From positions 1 to 64,000 of the forward strand of contig MU832586.1 of assembly GCA_029204225.1 (NCBI GenBank): a stretch of 64,000 nucleotides of DNA, in the 5' to 3' direction. Below are positions 32,582 to 42,727 of this stretch, piece after piece (the stretch's first letter is position 1; every line of letters begins with the position of its first letter). This DNA is from Diphasiastrum complanatum. Its lineage: Eukaryota; Streptophyta; Lycopodiopsida; Lycopodiales; Lycopodiaceae. The notes beneath the pieces were generated by a model that was given only the letters and a program-made list of their open reading frames with translations, made no database searches and was not told the origin of the DNA. Made by a program: the position numbers and the translations under genes.

Positions 32582-33010
32582 TATCCACGCAGCATCCAAA
32601 GGGAGTTGCGCAGTCAAAAATTTGGCTATAGCCGTGGATTGGCGTGGATACTACTGCATGAAACATCCACGCGTGGATAATCCACGCAAACATCACTTAT
32701 GGCAACAACTGTACCCTCGGGGACGGAACTCACAAAATTTAAACTACGTGGATTATCCACGCAAATCTTTCCGGGACATTGCCATCCGACACAGGCATGG
32801 CAGTTTTGCATGGATTATTCACATGTGGATAATCCACGCCATAGTGAAATCACGAAAAAAGGAGTCGACTTTGTGTGGATATTACCTAGATAATTATCCA
32901 CACGTGGATAATCCTCGTGCTATTCACGGAAATTCCAAAGAGTTGGGTCTGTGGATAACGCATGGAAAGTTTTCCATGCGATATCCATGCGTGGATAATC
33001 CACACAAACA
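32582..33010. repeat. cluster of GTGGATAATCCAC palindromes
   Basis: At least eight sites within about 430 bp. Examples are ATCCACGCGTGGATAATCCA (32665), ACGTGGATTATCCACGC (32746-32762), ATGTGGATAATCCACGCC (32823), TTATCCACACGTGGATAATC (32894) and GCGTGGATAATCCACAC (about 32989). Half sites GTGGAT also occur at 32634, 32644, 32875 and 32951. Full sites are perfect or near-perfect dyads, several overlapping in head-to-head CCACGCGTGG form. The region sits in otherwise unassigned DNA. It may be an LTR or DNA-transposon subterminal array. Confidence 0.75.
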
Positions 33011-33339
33011 AATTTGGACAAAAAATAAATAAATTTGGCGCAGAAAACAAATGGTTCCTCAAGTCTTTTTGCTTTTTGAGCGAGATATCAAGAGTTTAAA
33101 GACTCTTTTCTATTGTGTGAGAGGGAACATAAGAGAAAAGAGAGAAGAGTGAGGATGAGATGGGGTGAGAATGAATGACATTTTTGTTGTTGTTAGTGTT
33201 TTGCTTGTGATTGTTAGTGCTAGTTCTAATAACTTTTGTTTTTGTGATGTAGATTTGGATATGTAAAATAAGAAAAGAGATTACATTGCAAAGGATTGGA
33301 GAATCTGTGAAAAGTTTTTCCACTTGGTGTATGTGATCG

Positions 33340-33398
33340 GACTAGGGATTGAGAACCTCCCCCATTTCGGTTGGGTGCTCTACCACTGAGCTACCCGT
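33340..33398 (-). other. tRNA-like sequence with A and B boxes
   Basis: Minus strand: GGGTAGCTCAGTGGTAGAGC (D arm and A box, 33397-33378), then an anticodon-arm-like CCCAACCGAAATGGGGG, then GGTTCTCAATCCC (B-box-like, 33357-33345). The D stem GCTC/GAGC is perfect. The anticodon loop has no U33 and the B box carries an extra base, so it is not a functional tRNA. It is a pseudo-tRNA or tRNA-derived SINE head. Confidence 0.5.
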
Positions 33399-33564
33399 TC
33401 ATTTGTGTTCCTAGAGTGTTGTGCAAGGGCTATAGCCTTGACACTTTCTAACAAAATCAAGTGTAAAGGGACGAGCAAGATTTGCAAAACAATGGAGATA
33501 AATTTATTGAAAGAGAAAAAGGATCAATAAGAAGAGGAATTCCACCTAAGAGGTAAATCAAAGT

Positions 33565-33810
33565 GACATTCATTTCTATTCTACATTGCATTACATCATA
33601 TAATGCATTTCTATTCTACATATATTATACATTGTATCATTTCTATTCTACATAGACTATGCATTGCATTCCATCATGAAAATCGTGTGCTTAAGATCAA
33701 TTTACATTGCATTCAATTTATAAATAGACTATACATTGCATTTGATTCATGAATAGGCTATACATTGCATTTGCATTTGATTCATAGATAGACTATACAT
33801 CGCATTTGCA
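33565..33810. repeat. degenerate tandem repeat (TAGACTATACATTGCATT)
   Basis: Units of roughly 35-45 bp built from TTTCTATTCTACAT and (T/A)AGACTATACATTGCATTTGATTCAT occur about six times. No coding content. Confidence 0.7.
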
Positions 33811-34008
33811 TCAAATGGAAAAATATGCACTCAACATGTTTTGGTTTCAATTTTGTAATAACAAAAAATTTATATTAATTGTCAAAGAAGGTACATTTCC
33901 ATAAGCATTGAGGAGGAAATCAATTCCCCCTTCACCCATTGCCTCTTTCAAGGCCTTGCATTCCATACGAATATCTAATTTATAATAAAAAAGAGAAAAG
34001 TCATGATT

Positions 34009-35260
34009 CTATGTATCGCTATCATCTCTCTCATCGCTTTCGACTTCGTCTTGTAGGTTCACATCGATATCCATATTATCAAAGTCCCCTTCACTTTCAT
34101 TTGCATCGTCCTCGGAATTTTCGGGTAGATTTTCTTCTACATCTTGAACGCTTGTAGATGTAGAGCCTCTCTACAAAATAGAAAAATGCATTTCATTAGA
34201 ATTGAGATTAAACTAATTTACATCGCAAAAGTAAAGAATTACAAAAAAAATAAAGATTAAGAGTTTATGATTGGTTGCAACCCATGTGATGCCATGTAAG
34301 ATTTCTGACCGGCATAACTAGATTCATATCCTTGCTTGTACTCTTCAAAGGTCATGTGCCTTCCAAAATCACTACACTACATCAAACAAAAAATATAGTT
34401 AGCAATTTTTATATATGTTAGCAATAGAAATACACAATTAGAACCATAGTAAAAAAGATTGCACTTACAATCGATTCTCTAGATTGCCCCTTCCTCCCGA
34501 TCCCAAATGGCTTTGTCCATGTTTTGCAATCTTCTCGGTGGCAACGTTGCGTCGTTGCTAATATTTCTCAGAATTGTTTTGCAGCAACTCTCATGTCACC
34601 TTCCTACAATCCTGTTTGGAGCACCATCCAGGTTTTGAAGGATTCCTAGGATTTCTCAAAGCTCTTCTCACCAATTGCCTTTATTTCAAATCCAAAGGCA
34701 CATTGTATTTAAAGCCCAAGTCCTACTAAACATATTGGATTGAGGAATTTCTAAATACAAAGTATCTATTACTTTATTTTTATCTTCCAATGATTGGGAG
34801 GACCAATCGGTCATGTAATCCTTTCCAAAACACAATGCAACTAAATCACGCAAACAAGCAATGACTACATTGCCCCTTAGATCTTTGATAACACCACCAC
34901 AACGATTAACATCATAGTAAACACTACAAGACTCTTGGAAAGGTGCATCCTTGGAAGGTCTACCTGCGAATGATTCACCCGAAGAAGATAACACAAGAGT
35001 TTTGATTCTCTTTCTTTGTTGGGGAGAGAGATTGCATACCAAACTTGTGTATATTGCTCGGGTTTCTCATGTCTTCCCCTTGATGGCTTTCCACTCCATC
35101 TTCTACTAGACCGTCCACTAGACAACATTCTAATTGACTGGGGAGTATGGTGTGATCAATGGACCCCCCTTGATTGGAATTGGTCAATTTCTGATCGCTT
35201 GCATAAGGACAGTGTGGGTCCTTTCCTTGATGGGGCCTTTTGGTTGGACCAATCCCCACT
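34009..35260 (-). pseudogene. decayed multi-exon plant transposase gene (En/Spm-Ptta-like)
   Basis: Minus-strand coding blocks in order. 35042-34686 encodes GRPSKDAPFQESCSVYYDVN, GGVIKDLRGN and YMTDWSSQSLEDKNKVIDTL. 34680-34470 encodes LRNPSKPGWCSKQ and KIAKHGQSHLGSGGRG, with stops. 34378-34262 encodes CSDFGRHMTFEEYKQGYESS and YAGQKSYMASHG. After TTTTGTAG, 34171-34009 encodes an acidic C-terminus (SVQDVEENLPENSEDD...DERDDSDT, stop). The layout (TDWxx...K..V...L then HGQSHLGSG then acidic tail) resembles plant transposase proteins found with En/Spm elements. Family assignment is by resemblance only. In-frame stops in the second block make it a pseudogene. Confidence 0.45.
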
Positions 35261-36038
35261 CGAAAATTGCCCCAACATTGGTGCGTCTGCCAGAAGGTGG
35301 AAATCTATTAAGGGAATATCGTTTGAAAGGTAGTTACCCATATCGTTGGTCTAAAGAGTTTACCTGTTAGAAATTTGCTTGTTGGATGGTTATGTTATTT
35401 AGGGTGTCATATCCGCACACTATCGTTGACACTCATTCATAAGATGAATTGATAAGAGTACCCAACTAATCAACTACAACCATTAAGAAGTGGTTAGCAT
35501 CGCAAAAGCACTTATTCCACCATTGGAGTCAGCGGGACTGTACTTAGCCAACCTTGCTCGCTAATATGAGAGAACTGATAGGATGAGATGTCGAGCTTGT
35601 CATGATCTAGAGTGCTATAGGCACCCTTGTCAAATATGATGAAGGCCTCAGACCTCAAGATGATAGAATTTCTAGTTGGGCTATGGAAACTCTTGTGATA
35701 CCAATTACTTGAAAAGAACTGCTAGAAGCATGACATTTGTGATCTAATAGTTGTCGCCCAGACAATAGGTCCAGTTTCAATAGATGTGAGATTATGCCCT
35801 ATCAAGATTACTAAGAGAAGTTAGCAATGAAGTAAACCTAACCTAACTTGATCGTTTTACTACAATGGGAGGGTTTTACTTATTAATCATAAAGTTTCTT
35901 TCATGGCTATGGAGATTTCTTCTCATAAATTCACCCAACGAAAAGGTACACGATACTAAAATGATAACAAATCACATAAGATCACTGGATCAGATGGAAG
36001 ATTCCTTGGTGGCAATTTAGAATCACGCCAAATCCGAG
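35261..36038. other. no gene seen; possible LTR
   Basis: Non-coding. A candidate LTR-like start TGTTAGAAATTTGC occurs near 35365, upstream of the gag-type ORFs at 36039 onward, but no PBS or second copy was found. Confidence 0.3.
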
Positions 36039-36778
36039 ATGAGAAAGAATCTTATATTGGTTGGTATTGGGCCACGTGATCCTAACATGCCCCCTCTAGA
36101 ATTTGAGAATCAAGAAACTCTTTGTGAGCCTGATAGGCCGATCGATATCCCTGACATAATGACAAAACAAGAAATTACTAAAATCATAAATGCATTTCTA
36201 GAGACCTTTGACCACAATGAGATTGCAAAAGAAGAGCCTATACTAGGAGGACTAGATATAGAGGGAAGATGATTTTGAAGAAAAGCACATCGTAATGAAG
36301 AGCCCTTGATTGAGCCACGATTGGAACACAACCGACTGAAAAATCACAAGTGGATTAAGAAGGATTTTCATACTTGGAATTGAACCTCGCCATAGATATG
36401 ACATTGCAAGATGTGAGCCTATCATACCTAGAACCTAGTCTAGATGCAGATGAGGGGGCACTAGCCATAAATTTACCTCCCATGACTCCAAAGATAGTCA
36501 AAACGCAAGAACGTCCACCACATGAACTCACGATGCCAATTCTTCTTGAATATCAAGAAGACATTGCAATTGATCTGCAACTAGCAATAGCACTTTCACT
36601 ACAAGATTTCGAAACATTAGTAGATACATACACATATGACATCCAACAAACAATAGAAATAGGAGACTCTTCGACATGGTATGATAGTGAGAACGAGATC
36701 CCCATATGGTTGAGAGTTACAGTGATAGTAGGTATGACAAAGAGACCATGTTTGAAGATGAGATTGAGCCAGGTTTGA
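36039..36778 (+). pseudogene. retrotransposon-associated ORFs with UIM-like motifs
   Basis: Two open stretches, 36039-36272 and 36374-36778, precede the gag core at 36927. The second has two segments fitting the ubiquitin-interacting motif pattern (hydrophobic-x-x-Ala-x-x-x-Ser/Thr-x-x-acidic): LNLAIDMTLQD (residues 3-13) and LQLAIALSLQD (68-78). The first ORF includes MTKQEITKIINAFLETFDHN. No known gag N-terminus is recognised. The frames are broken by stops between 36272 and 36374, so the product is probably lost in this copy. Confidence 0.4.
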
Positions 36779-36926
36779 ATGAGGTGGGATGTGATAAAGA
36801 AGAAAGTGAAGAAGAAATCGTAGATGTTGACACAGTGAGTGGGAAACAATGTCATAAGGTGAGTTTGAATCAAGACCCAAATGGGATGAATCATGATGTT
36901 GAAAAGCATTGAAAAAGAAACCTTAA

Positions 36927-37262
36927 ATGAGAATGACGATTTGCTTTAGGCTCAATCAACTATGCAAACACCTAGTCCTACACCTATCGCATCGATGGCA
37001 AGAAGAACCACTTTATATTGTTGTCCTTGATGATATCGAGAGGGTACCAAGAATAGTAGGTTCCCTACCTCAGTTCCATGGAAACACTGATGAGGATACC
37101 CACATGCATATTGAAGAATTTGATACACTAATGTGCATTAATGGAATCATGAATCCAGTACACAGATTGGAGTTGTTCTCCACAACTCTAGTAGGAGAAG
37201 CCAAAAAATGGTACTATAACTTATCCATAAATTCAATCCATGCACCAGATGAGGTATCATGA
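36927..37262 (+). pseudogene. retrotransposon Gag core fragment
   Basis: Encodes VGSLPQFHGNTDEDTHMHIE, FDTLMCINGIMNPVHRLELF and TTLVGEAKKWYYNLSINSI, a clear gypsy-type Gag core (FxG...H...F...W). It ends at a stop at 37262, just before a long CT tract. The downstream zinc knuckle is absent. Confidence 0.75.
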
Positions 37263-37313
37263 GTGTTCTTAGAGAAATTGAGACCTACATATGATGTCAA
37301 AAACCTAATGTTT

Positions 37314-38880
<1,567 letters not shown>

Positions 38881-39199
38881 AGTGACAAATTATTCATCAA
38901 CAAACATTGATCACCAAAAAGCCATTATTTCTCCCTTTGGCTTATTTGATATCAAGAAGGCCATTCTTTTGCATTATATTTTAACAAGATATTCTCAACA
39001 ACATAATGTTTTGCACTATTGCTCTCTTAAAAAAACTTTTGTTGAAGTGCTTGTCATGATCATGATTTGTCGCCTTCAAACCAAAATGCTCAACTACTGT
39101 CAACTATACAAAGTAAGTCATGGATACCAAGCGATTTAGTGGAAAGTATCTATTCACTTTCTACATCTAGAAGGATGACAAGTATCTGTGCCATAAAAT
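38881..39199. other. no gene seen
   Basis: Degraded sequence leading into the integrase remnant. HNVLHYCSLKKTFVEVLVMI has no recognised match. Confidence 0.3.
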
Positions 39200-39774
39200 G
39201 AAAAAATCAAGGCTCAGATCCTGCATGAATGTCATGATAACTCGTGAGCGAAACACCCAAGCACACAAAGAACACTTGATTTAATAAAAAGGACTTTTAT
39301 CAGCCAAAGCTTAATAATCAAGTGGAGGCATATGTTCAAAAATGCGCGCAATGCGAAGTTACAAAGCTAAAAGACTTAAGATAGCTAGCTCGTTACTTTC
39401 ATTGGAAAATCCCAAAAGAAAGTGAAAAAGTATTTCCATGATTTTGTGGTTGTGGACTTCCTCTCACGAGTAAGTCAAATGATGCCATCTAGGTAGTAAT
39501 TCATAGACTAACCAAAATGGCACAATTCATTCCAACTAAGATGATTTGTGGCAAAATTATTCAGGTTATACGGTTTGTCAAATAATATTGTTGGTGATCG
39601 AGATTCTAAGTTCACTAGCAAATTCTGGCAAGCAGTCTTCAAAAAATTGGAGACCACATTGAGTCTAAGATCTTCAAGTCATCCAAAATCATATGGTCAA
39701 ACTGAACGAATAAAGCGATATGCTTCGTGCACATGTTTCCAAAAGATAGTCTAGTGGGAAAGGTACCTCCCAAC
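39200..39774 (+). pseudogene. gypsy integrase fragment, left half
   Basis: Plus strand. ILHECHDNS...KHPSTQRTLDLIKRTF (zinc-finger region, about 39215-39290), a degraded core start (FHDFVVVDFLS, about 39437), then AKLFRLYGLSNNIVGDRDSKF (second catalytic Asp, about 39550-39612) and SSSHPKSYGQTERI (third catalytic Glu, about 39675). Frameshifts and stops occur throughout. The frame is interrupted exactly at 39774 by a MITE and resumes at 40227. Confidence 0.85.
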
Positions 39775-40218
39775 CAAAGATGCACGTTTTATTTTGGATT
39801 TCCGTTAGGGTTTCTTGAATCGCAAATTTTTTTGTTGTTCTTTTTGTTTTTTGAAAAGTTGCGAATATGGGTATCATGTGAAACTATATCGAAAAAGCAA
39901 TTGTTATGCAGTTCTGTTGCTTGGTTTCAGATGGCTGCATTCATAAAAAATTTGGACATCACATTTCTGCAAATATTTGCTTCTTGCATTCACATCTACA
40001 TTCACAAACTACATTCATAAAAAATCTGGACATCAGTAGATCTGCAAACCATTGCTGATTCATTTAAAAGTCTGATATTCATTTCAATAGCAAAAGCAGT
40101 GGATCTGGACCTCAAAAAAATTTGCAAATTTTTATGCGATCCAAGGCCACATCTCTTGTCTCGGATCTTTGGCGATCCAAATCCTTTTTGCAGTGGATCG
40201 CAATTCGCTGCAACACTG
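39775..40218. mobile_element. 444-bp MITE (hAT-like) inside integrase
   Basis: Flanked by a perfect 8-bp duplication CTCCCAAC (39767-39774 and 40219-40226). Termini are CAAAGATGCA and TGCAACACTG, sharing CA and TGCA at the same spacing. No ORF. Removing it with one duplication joins ERYLPT to YEFACNNAKHS in frame. It differs from the CATAGAA family. Confidence 0.85.
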
Positions 40219-40226
40219 CTCCCAAC

Positions 40227-40400
40227 GTATGAGTTTGCATGTAACAATGCAAAGCACTCAAAGATGGATTATAGTCCATTCATGTTGATGTATGGTTTTC
40301 AACGCCAAGCGCCTATCTCCATAGGCTCAAAGTTCTCAAGGTCAAGGCAACAATAGATTTCTTGCAAGATATGCAAGAAATGTTGTTTGCTCAATTGTCA
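40227..40400 (+). pseudogene. gypsy integrase fragment, right half
   Basis: YEFACNNAKHSKMDYSPFML and YGFQRQAPISI, the conserved end of the gypsy integrase core (compare [20 protein letters not shown] in the intact element). The coding sequence then ends and copia sequence begins within about 30 bp. Confidence 0.85.
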
Positions 40401-40404
40401 TAAT

Positions 40405-40569
40405 GCCACTCAGCATGGTTTTACATATGCAAGTTGGGCAGGACATGTAGACACTCGTAAATCCACTTCCGGATCATTCTTTCTCAACAATGGTCCGATT
40501 TCCTGGAACATTCGCAAGCAATCTTCGATAGCTCTATCTTCTACAAAATCAAAGTGCACTAGAGGCTGA
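40405..40569 (+). pseudogene. copia RNase H scrap
   Basis: YASWAGHVDTRKSTSGSFFL, NNGPISWNIRKQSSIALSST, followed by a stop. This is the Ty1/copia RNase H block (DWAG...RKSTSG...SWxSKKQxxxALSSTEAE). It abuts gypsy integrase, so two element classes are fused here. Confidence 0.88.
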
Positions 40570-42598
40570 ATCCTAGTTGTTTCCAAGTCTCTAACCCAAG
40601 GAATCTAGATTGGATCCTATGGCAAGGTGGATCGTGAGCAAATCTTTTCAAAATACCTTATTACAAAGGTAATAAAAAAATAATTTAATAAAATTAATAA
40701 ATTTATGAACTTTATCAAGTTGTTAGATTTCTTATATCAGTACCTAGCAATTTCTTGTTTTGGAGATTGTAATAAGAACCATGTAAGTCTCCTTGACATA
40801 TTTAGTGTCTTAGACCAAATTCACATTCCTGAGGAAAATAGATGTAAGACAGTATTCGGAAAAAGAGAAATCTACAAGTTCTATTTGACTTGTAAAATTC
40901 ATGAAACCTTTCAAGAAGTAATGCATAGAGTAATTAATACATGTACTATAGATTTCTAATATACATAAAATGTACATTTATAATAAATGCATATACCTTG
41001 GTTGCTCTTCTTGCTCCCATGCGCTTATTTTATGTTGCAACAAACAACCTAATGCCAACTGGAAAATGGTGAAAACAAACTTCTCAAAGGTTCAAAATCA
41101 TATTATATCAAATAAAATTTTATCTTATTCTGGAACTTGCATCATCAAGTCGCGAGTGCTCATTATTTGTTGTTTACTTTGATACCATTCTAGTCATCAA
41201 ACATGGCTTCTACTGTTTCATGCACCTCAAGGACACAACCACAAGGATTTGATATCTAGGTGCTTTCCTCCCATTTCTCAGCCTGAATGGCTTTTTCCTT
41301 TTGAAATCTTCAACCTTTACCAATTTCTTATTGAAGTTTGACCAGCCCCTGGCCAGAAAAAAGGCCCCACTCCCTCTCTAAGGTTTGCCTACAAGCTATA
41401 CATTTTGTCTTTTATGAAGATTTAAGTGGTATGATGTATCTCAACATTCCAAGATATTCTAATTGTGCTAAGCGACAAGTGATCAATTGTTTCATAACGT
41501 TCCATTTCGAATAAGATCTGATTCTTTTGTTGAGGGCAATGCGTCTCTGATGTGATATGTTACTTTTTTACAGTTGCAGGATTTCTCCTTCACATGATTT
41601 TATTTATTTTCTGCACAACAACAATCAAGTTATGGTAAAAAAAATGCAGCTCCATGTTTCGGCTCACCACATTTTAGGACTCCAGCAAGGCTTTTGAAAG
41701 TTTTGCGTCCTTTCAACAATTCATATATAAAGCTATACAATCCATCATTTCACACAAAAAGAGATCAACCAAAATATAGGAGCACATGCCATGCTTGATG
41801 TAGTTATCAACACTAATTGCTACCGATTGTAACATTTACAGTCCATTGGCATGGCCGACATAGTGGTCAAGCATTCAGCACTCACTGCCATTAATCTTCA
41901 TGTTTCTTTTCTTGATACTTAACACGTACAATTTTGATATCCATTTTCTATATCAACTTAAAAGGCAAGCTACCATAAAAGCAAGTTTCACGAAAAAATG
42001 TAGCTAATATTTTTGAAAAATAATGATGAAACGAGATCAACCAAAACATAATAGGGGCATAAGCCATGGGCAATGTGGTGCTTAAGCATTCAACACCCAC
42101 TGCTATACATCAACATGATTCAACCTTGATACTCTTCATCTAGCACATTTTATGAAAGACCCACAAATCTTTTCGAAAAAGTCTTCATATAGAAAATAAA
42201 ATTTCTACCATACTATGACCGCTTCAATTATAAACCTCTCCATTGAAATCTAAGAAATAAGGTTAGAACATCAGTGAGAAAAATTCCAGCATGATTCTGA
42301 ATGCTAAAACTCTCTTCGAAATCTAAAAGTAGTGAAAACCAAGTCCATTTTATGCTATGATATGAAGCAAAAAAAATGTGTTAAAATTCAGTACTGTAGA
42401 AATATTCTCCAGTTCTTTGAATTTGTGACCTTATCAATACTGAGATTTTCCTTCAACTGGCTCCTGCTTTACAACTCCTCCAGTTGTAGGCCTGCACATC
42501 ATTCACGTATAAGTTCAGATTGGCAATATCCAAAACGGTATATGTTATTGAGCAAACCGGAAATATACCCAAATAAAAGATATTGAAGGTAAGAGAAC
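40570..42598. other. intergenic DNA, downstream of the carrier gene
   Basis: No gene seen. An old imperfect direct repeat (GAGATCAACCAAAA...GCAT(A/G)(A/C)GCCATG...CAAGCATTCA(A/G)CAC) lies at 41761-41895 and 42031-42130. The 3' UTR and poly(A) site of the carrier gene should be in the last few hundred bases, but no signal stands out. Confidence 0.4.
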
Positions 42599-42727
42599 TT
42601 ACAATCCCACAAAAACCTTAAATGCATCATAAATGCCCCACTGTGCTCCAGTAAGAGTACCAATCATCACAATTCGAAGAGGCAAGCCCCTAGTAAACAA
42701 GGCAGTGATGCCCATGCTTTTGACAGC
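42599..42727 (-). CDS. PHT3: phosphate carrier exon 5 (last)
   Basis: 129 bp, AVKSMGITALFTRGLPLRIV to FKVFVGL and stop TAA. The stop overlaps a GTAAGT string (TT-GTAAGT), so an alternative extra exon with a longer tail is possible. The TAA end gives a normal but short C-terminus. Confidence 0.88.
   Translation of the reverse strand, partial: AVKSMGITALFTRGLPLRIVMIGTLTGAQWGIYDAFKVFVGL

Noticed and set aside
32894-32960. Perfect bacterial DnaA boxes (TTATCCACA) suggesting a replication origin
   Set aside because: The setting is plant nuclear DNA full of transposons, and the sites are part of a longer palindrome family. DnaA matches are incidental.
32622-33032. 136-residue ORF with repeated HVDNPR peptides as a repeat protein
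   Set aside because: The peptide repeats are simply translations of the GTGGATAATCCACGC palindromes. No start context or domain supports a gene.
33340-33398. A functional tRNA gene
   Set aside because: The anticodon loop lacks U33, the B box has an extra base, and an acceptor stem could not be formed.
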